Positions 27,282 to 36,236 of a DNA stretch of 64,000 nucleotides are shown piece by piece; positions within the stretch are counted from its first letter, which is position 1; every line of letters begins with the position of its first letter. Source of the stretch: Pythium myriotylum. Lineage: Eukaryota; Oomycota; Peronosporomycetes; Pythiales; Pythiaceae. The translations under genes and the position numbers were made by a program. Where the stretch lies: assembly GCA_023091665.1 (NCBI GenBank), contig JALJCQ010000015.1, forward strand, positions 2,976,001-3,040,000. The letters are read 5' to 3'. The notes below the pieces were generated by a model, which was not told the DNA's origin, did not search any database, and was given only the letters and a program-made list of their open reading frames with translations.

Positions 27282-30200
27282 TCATCTGAGTTTGAGAGCG
27301 ATGCTATCGGAGGATCTTGAAGCCACGGGAAGTTCTCTTTGGCCTGTTTTAACGAGAGACGTTGGTGTACTGCCCTCTTTAATCATCCGCTCGAGGAATG
27401 CTGGCACGCCAAGCACTTGCAGCAACCTGCAGTGGGTGTCTCGCGGCGCTACTTCCTCCATTGGGGTCTGCTTTGTGATTATCATGGCGACGACTGACCA
27501 CGCGTCGGTCGTGAGTAAGTCGATCTCTCGGCCCGAGAACATCTCAGGCGCTGCGTACGCTCTCCGCAGAGGAGCTGGTGCCACACAGCGCCGCCCCTAG
27601 CTCTTGCTGACGTACACGGCGCGGCGAAAGTCACTCAGCCGAAGTGATCCCGTCGTGTCTACAAACACATTTTCCAGCGAGATATCCATGTGAGCTACTA
27701 CTTCTTCGTGCATAAGCGCGACTGCACTAAATTGCTCCCGTACAGGTCGCTGGATACCGAGGTCGTCTTGCATCGACGAATCCTTGGAGTTCTCTCGAAG
27801 ATTTCTCGGCGTTCGACCAGGTGTCGATGCGGCTGCTTGTCTGGTGTCGAAAGTAGCAGTGAATCGCCAGTTCCTGGTTGATGAGATGAACGTCGCTCGG
27901 TTGCGACTAAAACAGGTCAATTTGATGGTCAGGTCAGCGTCTTTTCTATGTGCAGGGCGTGACCTGTGCGGCCCCGGCCACTTGGTGGTCAGGCGCAGAA
28001 ACATACTAATTTATTGGGCGAGCGAAGGACAAATCATTTACAAAGTGCGTTAGGTATTTAGTTAACATCATCTTGGTTGAGGAGTCCCCACTGCGATCTG
28101 AGTCATTCTCATCATTGTCGTGCATTTCGTGGGCGGAAAGCCCGCGCATGTCGTCAGGTGCAGATGGCTCATGAGACCCTTTCGATCGTTCTCCAGCGAC
28201 GGGTGGGACGCATCAAAAGACTATCGGCGGCATGGTGTTAGAGATTGCGATCAGATCGATCTCGTTTTCTTATCGCGGTGATAGCATTTCCAGCGGCGTA
28301 TGACGCCCCACCAATGCATCACGCGGACACGCGGAGTAAGTTGTGGGTAGGCTTACGATCCCAGGCGCCAGAGGACAAGCCTGGAGATCTTGGAGGCGGC
28401 AAGCCGACGGACTTGGCTGCCGGTATCCGACGTGAGGGGAGAGATCAAGTTCCGAGAAGGCGCTAGGGCAGAGGTATAGCTGTGCTCCTCACACTGCTGC
28501 ACGGTCGGGGTGCTGTTGCCCGATACCAGAGCCGGAGCCGGCGGTGGCTCTGGAGCAGGAGTGCCCAACGCCCATGGTGCCGGTCCGTCACTAAAGGCGC
28601 AGTCAATCCGGCGGTGAAGGCGCGCTCGGGATCTCGCCTCCACTCCGCTTGAAGCCGGATGTGGAGCGGGAGCGGAAGCAGAAGCTGAGGTCAAAACCGA
28701 CGACCACGAGCCAGAGTCCCCGCTGCCCTGCCCTTGCTGCCCTTGTCCATGTCGCGCTTGGACGGACACGGTGTGTCAGCGAAGTCTCCTTCACCAAAAG
28801 TTACGCTCGACGAAGTTTTACGCAGCTTTTAGGTGAGCTCAACCCGGGTCGGCGGGGTTACTGTTAGGTCTGCTGCTGCTGTCATGTGGTCCGTCACTAA
28901 GAATAGGTCTTCCGTATGCAGGGGCAACTGCACACAATGGCGGAGGGCGCTTTGGATAGCACGATTGACGTGGGCTCGCTGTCCTCAAGTTCGCATCCAT
29001 TCAATAGCGCCTGACCTAGCATGGTGACGCGACGCGAAGACCGTGACTTCCACATCCAACCGACCGCAACGGAGAAACGCTTGCTTGAGCGACGGCGCTG
29101 GCGCAGGCGAGAACGACCTTACGCAACTGAGGCCAGCATGATGATGATGAATCAAGTGGAGTCTGTTGAGTTTGTCTTAATGAATCCTAACAGGTTTCCT
29201 GCTGCGCTCCACATACTTCGTTTAGGATTCAATAGTGTCGCCAGCCAAATTGTGCAAACACATCTAACGCATTGCTATCAACAACGAGTGTTGAGGCTCG
29301 CGCGCAGGCTCTACTTAGCGCGCCACTCCACACTCCAAGAGCACAAAGCGCCCAGGCTCTGCCCCGAGGCCGATGAGGACACGAAGCGCCACGGCCGCCG
29401 ACCACAGTTGGCGGACAAACCGCCCGAATGGCTCGCTGCTTCCAGACGCAGTGCCGGCGGCAGCAGTTGCGCACAGAGCTCTCCCGGGTGGCCAACGACG
29501 AGGCGCAACGCCTGGCGGTCTGCTGCCCGAGCTTGTGCGGCGGCGATGGCGCAAGGCCTCGCGCGAGCGCGACCACCCACAAAGGCGTTAGACAGAGGTC
29601 GCGCCATCGCTACCCGCGGCCGGGGTGACGTTCGGCCACGCGCGAGCGCGACCTCGGGCGTTTCCTCGAGGCCGCGCTGTTGCCGTGACTCACAGCCGAA
29701 CACGTGCACTCGGGAGGGCGCGACCTCCTTGGCCGGCAGGTCGACCCCTGTTCTTGTTTGATTGGTTTGTTGGTTATTCGACTGTGGAAAGTCTGTTTCG
29801 GCGTCAAAAGTCTGACCTCGGCAGTGACAGTGAGCATTGGTCACGTGGCTCGACGTGACCTGTTGCCTGACCAAGTGGATGCGTGCATAGAAAAGACGCT
29901 GACCTGACCCACAAATTGACCTGTTTTAGACGCTTCCACGTCGCTCGGTTCAGCGTGGAATCCGATACGTCGATCAACAAATGGCCGTCGGTCGTCAAAA
30001 ACGATGTCCACACGCCAAATTGGATGTACGCAATTGCAGAGGTTCTGTTGCATCTTGAGCTCCATTGGCTCGACTTCGAAGACGGCATCGGCATTCGGAG
30101 GAAGCTTCTCTGAATCATAACGGCGAAGGATAGGAGAACGCTAGTAAGAGTCGTCCATCGGAACGACCGCGAAGAGATGCACACCCTTCGACTCCACTAG

Positions 30201-30302
30201 CTATAGCTGTTCGCACAGACGTAACGCAATAGACTCCAACTTTCATCATCACCTTCGACTCCGTGCCCGGGCAAGCGATGCATGAATCGTCGTGTCTGCG
30301 TT
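27282..30302 (-). pseudogene. Kinase-like pseudogene split by a TIR element
   Basis: This is a broken paralogue of the kinase-like gene at 8018. Its 5' part (about 30302 down to 29938) matches the intact gene from codon ~9 to codon ~109. Its 3' part (27902 down to about 27380) matches from the same point to codon ~315. Between them lies a ~2 kb element. Other lesions are: a 56-bp insertion at 30196-30251 flanked by an 11-bp duplication; a frameshift and an internal deletion before the catalytic loop; a CAG-to-TAG stop at 27597-27599 (codon Q239 of the intact copy); a three-codon deletion after DAWSV; and a divergent 3' end. The HMDISLENVF and DFR motifs remain readable. It cannot make the full protein. 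Confidence 0.88.
27903..29937. mobile_element. Non-autonomous TIR element (~2.03 kb) inside the kinase pseudogene
   Basis: The ends are inverted repeats of 48 bp, 27903-27950 and 29886-29933, matching at 45 of 48 positions and starting GCG(A/T)CTAAAACAGG. On each side lies the same 13-bp sequence, ACGTCGCTCGGTT (27890-27902 and 29938-29950, with 4 extra bases TTCC on the right). This 13-mer is kinase sequence present once in the intact gene, so it is a target-site duplication. A weaker match (a shared CCACTTGGT and GTCAGGC) extends inward. No transposase was recognised. The interior is GC-rich around 29340-29720, with repeated GCGCGAGCGCGACC. Long terminal repeats and a duplication above 8 bp suggest a Mutator-like element; this is inference. 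Confidence 0.8.
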
Positions 30303-30590
30303 AGTGGATGGCGAATTCCCCATTCTGAGTATGGCCGCCGAGATGAGAACCATGCAACAGAACAGCTCGCAGTTCGTCCATACGTTTTATCAGCTGAGGA
30401 GGAAGTTGCTGCCTTCCACTCGGATGTTTTTGCGCCTTCTCGACTTGATCACGAAATGAACGGTAAATGTCGCAAATGGACCGATTCCCGCAGGCAAATA
30501 GGACGGTTCCTATCCATAATTCCATTTTCAAAACAAGATTTAGACCCGGATCGGCGGTCTAAACAGCCTCAGTCCGTGTTCATAATTTTT

Positions 30591-30624
30591 GAAATGAAAG
30601 GGGGTCCCCACCCCCTTTCATTTC
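30591..30624. repeat. Inverted repeat, 14-bp arms
   Basis: GAAATGAAAGGGGG at 30591-30604 pairs perfectly with its complement at 30611-30624 around a 6-nt loop. Confidence 0.85.
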
Positions 30625-31213
30625 ATAATCACTGTCCATAATTGATGAAAATAGATACCCCGTTAAAACGAATTGTCCCAAATACTGTCCCGGATTTGAA
30701 ATGGTTGAAGTTTCCACTTCAAGTCACCAGCGTGTACGTGGGCAAGGCAACGGGCGCTGCGCGCGCCAACAGCGGCAAGAAGAAGGGGTGCCCCCCTAGC
30801 GCTTCAGGGTACAGCGATGATGACCTGCATGTCTTCGATTGTATCCGCACCGTATACTCGTGGTGACGATAAACGCGTGGTCATTCCAGGCCGCGAACGT
30901 GGTTTCCCACGGCGTAATCGTCCGTGGATCAGGGAGCAGATCTGCGCGCGTAAGGTACGATTAACCGCGCGTGGCGTCCCGGAAGCGCTCCTCCCCTTTC
31001 GTGTACATGGCGAGCGCGAAGACGAGAGCGACGTCGTCGTCATCGTCGCTGCTCTCCGAAGAGGAGTGCATGCTCGCGAACCTCCGAGAGTTTGTTCGCG
31101 ATTTCGAAGTGGAGGGACGCGTTTCCTCGATTGGTTGAAATGGAGGTTTCTACGGGAAGGGATCCAATCCTAAATTTTATGGATATGGATTATGAGAATG
31201 GATTTTCAATCCT

Positions 31214-31260
31214 AAAATCCTACGGGAATCGGTCCATTGGACCGATTCCCGTAGGATTTT
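31214..31260. repeat. Near-perfect palindrome, 23-bp arms
   Basis: Positions 31214-31236 and 31238-31260 are perfect inverted repeats with a single base between them. The arm contains CCTACGGGAATCGGTCC. A partial, diverged copy of the arm lies at 31150-31170. Confidence 0.88.
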
Positions 31261-31344
31261 GTTTATGCCAATCAAAACGTTTAATACACAATTTTATCCA
31301 ATAAAATACGAACTGCACTTGCTGAAATGTAGCCATCTTGAGCC

Positions 31345-31411
31345 AGTTGAAAAATATTCAACTGTTTCGCCAGGCAGCTGAGTGAATATTATTCACTCAG
31401 CTGCCTGGCGA
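31345..31411. repeat. Double hairpin, including a 21-bp palindrome
   Basis: A 7-bp hairpin (CAGTTGA, 31345-31351 with 31359-31365) is followed directly by a palindrome with perfect 21-bp arms, 31369-31389 and 31391-31411, around one base. It lies 210 bp upstream of small MG-start gene 4. Confidence 0.88.
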
Positions 31412-31620
31412 GCAGAGCTTGTGCTGCATCTGTGGACGTTTCGGCTCCATGGCCGCACGCCACTTTGAAGATCACAGCCCAGACGCACGAACTGGCGAAA
31501 CCGCCAGTGGCTCTTGTCGCGTCGCGTTTCTTGTGACGATCGTTTGCGACGCGTTTCGATTTGTAGGCTGCATTGGCATTGATGGATTATCTGCCAAACT
31601 TACAAAGAGCACGTGAAGCG

Positions 31621-31866
31621 ATGGGCAACGCCCACCCCAAGACCAAGGTCTACGTTGCGATCTTCGACTCGTGCCCCGAGCGTATCCACATGGGCGTGCC
31701 GCTCACATCGGAGCAGCGCGAGTGTATCCTGCAGCGATGCGCGTCTCGAAACATAGCGTGGCAAGAGAAGCTCGCATGGGATGCGCATATTCATGAACAG
31801 AGGATGGTTGCCGAGGAAGAGAGGAAGAAGAAGTCGAAGAGGCCTTGCAAAAGCCTGACCGCGTGA
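31621..31866 (+). CDS. Small MG-start protein, member 4 of the local family
   Basis: This 81-residue protein is of unknown function. The ATG at 31621 is preferred over one 16 codons upstream because it starts MGNAHPKT and aligns with member 1 from the first residue. The core at residues 9-40 is KVYVAIFD, then HMGVPLTSEQRE, then LQRC. A lysine-rich tail follows (EEERKKKSKR). Position 6 is proline, so N-myristoylation is less certain here than for the other members. Like member 1 it is near a kinase-like locus: the kinase pseudogene lies 1.3 kb to its left, in the opposite orientation. This suggests the two genes were duplicated together. Confidence 0.7.
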   Translation: MGNAHPKTKVYVAIFDSCPERIHMGVPLTSEQRECILQRCASRNIAWQEKLAWDAHIHEQRMVAEEERKKKSKRPCKSLTA

Positions 31867-32235
31867 AGAGCTCTCACGCATCTACACATCCATGCATCAA
31901 CTATTTAATTAAGGCGGCAGCACTATGGCGTGAACACGGCGCCTTGCAAGAGGTCTTCGACCATTTCATCGTAGTACGGGCGAGAACGATGAAGAACCTG
32001 ATCAGCTAACCTGTCAAACTCAGATGGATACATTTTGAGCCATTTTGATAGGATAAAATAAGTTTTGTGCAAAGACGATTGGCCAAAATATTCTCATTGA
32101 CCCTGGATGATGCAAGTGACGTATGGCCTCTTCAGGCAAGTCGCTCTTCGCTGGCTCTCCTGAATTGCTCACGGCACATCTATGGTCCTCTCTGCAGCCA
32201 TTCACGAACTCGACGGCTTTGGTTCATCGCATTCC
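31867..32235. other. Intergenic, 369 bp
   Basis: The spacer lies between small MG-start gene 4 and the secreted stalk/helix protein. AT-rich parts are at 31900-31920 and 32040-32070. No gene is seen. Confidence 0.5.
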
Positions 32236-32679
32236 ATGGCGGTTCGCCTTCTCACCGTGCTCCTGCTTTGCTCTCTCGTGACCACTGAGGCCTCGCTACG
32301 AGGACACGACGAACCCCTGGACAAGCAGCAGCTTCCTGCCATTGCCGGTGGCCTCGCGTCGGCATCAACAGAGTTTTTACCTCCGACGACTGCTATCGTC
32401 CAGCAAAAGCTTGCTGCCCCGACGCCCGCACCGTCTTCGATCACCAGCAGCAGCCACTCCTCGAAACCGACTACGACCGAGCCACAGGCTCAAGTGGCAG
32501 TTCCTTCAGCTTTGACGCATCCTCTGTGCAAACACAAGCAAAAGCCTTCCGTGTCCGCTGCGATAGCTCGACTGCAGGCCATAAACGACCTTTTGTTCGC
32601 GAAACTCGAAGTCGTGGAATCAGTACTGGATTTGATTCTCGCCAAGCTTCACCATGTGCAAGACGAAATGCCTCTGTAG
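32236..32679 (+). CDS. Small secreted protein with Ser/Thr/Pro stalk and C-terminal helix
   Basis: This 147-residue protein starts at the ATG at 32236, giving a signal peptide (AVRLLTVLLLCSLVTTEA). A Ser/Thr/Pro-rich stretch follows (about residues 45-95), likely O-glycosylated. The last ~40 residues form a strongly amphipathic helix (IARLQAINDLLFAKLEVVES and onward) that could be a coiled coil. One cysteine lies near the junction (HPLCKHK). No known family and no RxLR motif were recognised. The 5' extension to 32182 is less likely because it would precede the signal peptide. A 16-bp inverted repeat follows 79 bp after the stop. Confidence 0.6.
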   Translation: MAVRLLTVLLLCSLVTTEASLRGHDEPLDKQQLPAIAGGLASASTEFLPPTTAIVQQKLAAPTPAPSSITSSSHSSKPTTTEPQAQVAVPSALTHPLCKHKQKPSVSAAIARLQAINDLLFAKLEVVESVLDLILAKLHHVQDEMPL

Positions 32680-33465
32680 CACAAAGGAATAGATATCGGG
32701 TTCTTCACTGTGCCCACTTTGCCAGTGCCGAGACAAGGCACTTCATAAAATCGATCGTTCTCGCTGATAAGGCAAGACGCAGATCTCGCCTTATCAGCGA
32801 GAAGGAACGACCGTTCCATTGTGTTTGCAGCTGAACTTGATTTTCGAGCGCTGTATGTTATATCTCTTTTGTGGAAGAAATTAAGAAACCCAGCACTGCC
32901 GGCAAAGGAAGGGAGATGAACTGATCTATCTTCGAAGGTCCACACTTCGTTCTTCAGTTAGTTTTGGGTGCATCCTGTACCACACATCTCAGGGTCGCGC
33001 GGCAAAACTCGAAACGCATGGGCGCCAGAGCCTCCAGCAGCTCTCGTTGACATGCCCACTGCCTATGAGTGTTGCGCTAAGGGGTTCAGTCGAATTCACA
33101 CTAAAACCATTCGAAGAACGCTCTTCACCATTGAATCCGTCGACTTCCTTGCTGTTAGACAGTGTACTTGGTTTGACAGGTCTCTCTGGCCACGTGCACC
33201 TTTCCCCCATATCTCACCAACCGGGATGGGCCACCCGACTCGTTTGCACACTCGAACTGACGCGGAATCCAATGGCGTCAGGTTTCGCTTGGGTGTGTGG
33301 GAAGTGAGAATCCAGTGAAGAGAATCCAATTACGCGAAACTTCCGTTGAAACACCCCTGGGCACAGCTGGCTGCTAAGTCAGATCTCACACCTGCAGGAT
33401 TTGTGGCCAGCCGATGAACAGAACCAGAGGACAAGAATGCTGGACGCCATGATTCATTTATCCGA
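32680..33465. other. Intergenic region with a 16-bp hairpin
   Basis: The spacer upstream of the membrane protein gene has no credible gene. It contains the inverted repeat at 32758-32803. Confidence 0.5.
32758..32803. repeat. Inverted repeat, 16-bp arms
   Basis: TTCTCGCTGATAAGGC at 32758-32773 pairs perfectly with its complement at 32788-32803 around a 14-nt loop, and pairing nearly continues outward. It could serve as a transcription-end hairpin or be a miniature-element remnant. Confidence 0.8.
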
Positions 33466-33480
33466 CTCACTTCTCATTCC
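33466..33480 (+). promoter_or_regulatory. Two overlapping initiator matches before the membrane protein
   Basis: CTCACTTC (33466-33473) and CTCATTCC (33473-33480) both fit YTCAYTYY and lie just upstream of the ATG at 33490. The disrupted paralogue has CTCACTT at a similar distance from its own ATG. Confidence 0.5.
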
Positions 33481-33489
33481 TCCTCACCC

Positions 33490-35964
33490 ATGCCATCTCC
33501 AACCCACAATGCTCGTGCTGCCAAGATCCGCAAGCTCGAGACCGGCGAGTCCCTCGCAATATTACAAGAGTCGATGATCGAGCACAGCGCTGCGTCCGAT
33601 GCTGCCTCCCAAACAGATAGTAGGCATGACCCCCCAAGCGACCCGCCTATGATCTGCATCGCTATTCGACGTGGCCGCCTCGCGTTGTTGAGCGTTGTAA
33701 CGATTGGCGCTGTTCTTGCCTTCACCATCATCTTCAGTGGCCGCGGCGTCGTGATCGACAGCTTTGACCGCAAAGCTGTCTCGATTTCGGAGCAAGAAGA
33801 CTTGTTGGAAACGTATAACTCGTACTCGGGTACAGTCACGGCAGCACTCGAGCGACCACTGGAGATGTTTGCAGCACTCTTAGTTCAGGTGATTGTGCTG
33901 CGACTCATGGCGAATGACATTATCCAGGCCAGCAGCCCTGGCCGTGTGACGGTCGCAGCGGCCGTGATAGGTGGTGGGACCATGTACCTGCTCGCAAATG
34001 GGCTCAGTGCTGTAAACGTTCAAGTGCGAGAACTGCGCGTCGAGTTGGGTATCACGGCCGAAGACCTCTCGATCGCTGGACCAAATCTCAGCTCGACGAC
34101 AACGATGAACCAATCGTTCCCCGAAGATCAACCAAACAATCCGATGACCAACACTGTTTTGCGCAACCTTATTCTCCCACACGAGATTGGTAGTATGCGG
34201 CCCTGCGGCACACGCGACACGGTGGATGACGATGACGACGTGATTTATAGAATTCCTCAACAGTCGTGGATGAAGGATCTTGTGCCAATTGCTCGTGATG
34301 CAAAGAGCTTGCGGATTGCGGTTGCCAAATCGAACCCAGTCGCAAATGGCTTACTCAAGGCCGATCAACTCCCTATGAACGCGTCAGTCGCGGCAGACTT
34401 GCTCCTGTATAGCCTGGTAGATCCCGTGGAGGGCGATGCGTGGGGTCTTACCTCTGGCTACACCCAAGACGAATTGGTCGGGTCACTCTTCCGCGAGCAG
34501 ACACAAAATGGAGCGACGCAACAAACCTCCGTCTACGTTCCAGCTGGGAGGCTGACGGGTCTGTTGCCTCCAACTCTTACCGGCACTGAAGAAGAAGATC
34601 GCGAATGGTTCTTGAAGAACAGCGGACCGAGGATGTACAACATTTCGGAGTCTTCTTACAAGAACGCGTCGCTTCGAAGTTGGAACATGACTTTTTCGCA
34701 CGTCGACATCGAGCCTGGCATGGTCTGGGTCGACGCCGTCACGATTGAGCGAGAAGTGGCGTCGCCACGACTAGCGACGAAGAATGCATCCAAGTCAGAC
34801 AACTCAACACAGTCCTATGCGTTCGACTACTCAATCGTAGGCGACGTCACAGCGGAATACAATTTCTTTCCACAAGCAAGTAAGACCGCAGGAGACCGCA
34901 TCGATATGTACAGCGTCTGCGGGGGCATCGGTGATGGCAACCTGGCAGTTGCTAGTGTCAATAACCGCAGCATTCTCAAGACCATAGATTGCACGAATAC
35001 CTCGTCCAACTCGCTTTTGGTGGTCACTCGAGGCCATCGGGTGATCGCCGACGCAGTGATCAACCAGGCGTCCACTGGGATCGTGGGCAAAGGCGTCATC
35101 GTCAATACCCGCGAGATTTTGTCCGTGACTGTGGCCCGCATCACGTGGCAGCTTCAGAACCTGTCGACCAGTTACAACGCGAGCTGCCTCGCACCAAGTG
35201 GGTGCATGGGACTTGATGTCTCTCTTCCTGGTTCCGGAAAACGCTTGATCGTGAGTGAGAACGCACTTCCATTGAACGTGACCCCTCCGATCGTCCTTCC
35301 AATCAACGAATTTGTGAGCAAGCCGCTCACAATCTTGTCTATTCGTCGGCCGCGGCGGTTCCAAGCTTACAACACGATGCAAATCCAGGAAGACCACCCC
35401 GAATACATCGGCGATATACTCATGCCGTACAACGTTCACAACGGGACTCCGGACAGTCGGCTGGACGGATTCGGATGTGCGTCGCTGATTAGAACTCGAC
35501 TGGCCACCGTCGTGAATAATCACTTCTACATGGAGCACACGCTTCAACCGACGTACACACTCGCCGCTCTGTTCCTTCTACAGTCTGCCGTCGTGCGAGA
35601 CGTGCTCAACCAGACGTGGACGACCCAGCGGATGCTCGAGTTCAGCGGGAACTCGCAAGGAGTCGATGTGTACGTCTACATCCCGTCGCTCAACGTCTTG
35701 CTCACGTTCGCGGGTTGCGTGCTGCTTGTCGTGGCCAACGTCGTCGTCGTCGTGTGGTCCCAAGTGGCTTTGCGAGGCAACTCGGATCCCTTGGCACAGA
35801 TCTCGACGCCTCACACGGTCGCCAACGTGCTGCTGAACGAATCGCAGTTCCCGCCACTTCTGCTCACACGCTCAGTCGCGCCGTCGAAACCTTCCGACGA
35901 CAACGCCGGCGCCTATCAGATCGCGTTCTTGTCTCTCAAGCGTAGTGACGAGTCGATCCCTTGA
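33490..35964 (+). CDS. Large multi-pass membrane protein, unknown function (copy 1)
   Basis: This 824-residue protein matches no family I can name. A cytoplasmic-looking basic N-terminus (KIRK) precedes hydrophobic segments at about 64-83, 125-143 and 153-175. A long, probably extracytoplasmic region of ~540 residues follows, with more than ten N-glycosylation sequons (NSS/NAS/NIS/NMT/NQT types) and several cysteines. A strong transmembrane segment at about 736-756 (LTFAGCVLLVVANVVVVVW) leads to a short cytoplasmic tail. The layout suggests a plasma-membrane surface protein. A second copy at 43194-51267 has the same design but is interrupted by a retrotransposon. Both copies have a P450 gene and a carboxypeptidase gene nearby. 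No intron is evident. Confidence 0.85.
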   Translation: MPSPTHNARAAKIRKLETGESLAILQESMIEHSAASDAASQTDSRHDPPSDPPMICIAIRRGRLALLSVVTIGAVLAFTIIFSGRGVVIDSFDRKAVSISEQEDLLETYNSYSGTVTAALERPLEMFAALLVQVIVLRLMANDIIQASSPGRVTVAAAVIGGGTMYLLANGLSAVNVQVRELRVELGITAEDLSIAGPNLSSTTTMNQSFPEDQPNNPMTNTVLRNLILPHEIGSMRPCGTRDTVDDDDDVIYRIPQQSWMKDLVPIARDAKSLRIAVAKSNPVANGLLKADQLPMNASVAADLLLYSLVDPVEGDAWGLTSGYTQDELVGSLFREQTQNGATQQTSVYVPAGRLTGLLPPTLTGTEEEDREWFLKNSGPRMYNISESSYKNASLRSWNMTFSHVDIEPGMVWVDAVTIEREVASPRLATKNASKSDNSTQSYAFDYSIVGDVTAEYNFFPQASKTAGDRIDMYSVCGGIGDGNLAVASVNNRSILKTIDCTNTSSNSLLVVTRGHRVIADAVINQASTGIVGKGVIVNTREILSVTVARITWQLQNLSTSYNASCLAPSGCMGLDVSLPGSGKRLIVSENALPLNVTPPIVLPINEFVSKPLTILSIRRPRRFQAYNTMQIQEDHPEYIGDILMPYNVHNGTPDSRLDGFGCASLIRTRLATVVNNHFYMEHTLQPTYTLAALFLLQSAVVRDVLNQTWTTQRMLEFSGNSQGVDVYVYIPSLNVLLTFAGCVLLVVANVVVVVWSQVALRGNSDPLAQISTPHTVANVLLNESQFPPLLLTRSVAPSKPSDDNAGAYQIAFLSLKRSDESIP

Positions 35965-36236
35965 GTGGATACAGTACTGATACATACCAGTAGCGAAATG
36001 ACGAGAGCTTCTCTCGGAACGAGCTCATCTTCGTGTGGTAATCACCGTGGCCATTGGGTAATATGAAACTGCAACTTGATCAGCAAGCGTGATAATCGAA
36101 GGACTCACCATCGCCTCGAACACTTTCGCATACGATCCAGGATGCTGAGTATGTTGAGTCTCAACGCAACACGCCGAGCTGGTCTGATCGGTGATGGCTT
36201 CACTCATTAATTTCTCGTGCGACTCACAGGGTAACC

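Larger units (their letters stand above)
30303..31620. other. Intergenic region packed with palindromes
   Basis: About 1.3 kb between the kinase pseudogene and small MG-start gene 4. It has no credible gene. It holds the inverted repeats listed separately, and a second copy of TGGACCGATTCCCG at 30477-30490 matching the palindrome arm at 31238. Short phrases such as CTGTCCATAAT recur between 30500 and 30700. These look like remnants of miniature transposable elements. Confidence 0.55.

Noticed and set aside
27336..27360. Sequence like the TIR terminus (CCTGTTTTAA) at the kinase pseudogene 3' break
   Set aside because: The match is about ten bases. It could be chance, and no flanking duplication was found.
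29021..29761. 246-codon frame inside the TIR element
   Set aside because: Arg/Ala-rich translation of GC-rich repeats, with competing frames on both strands and no transposase motif.
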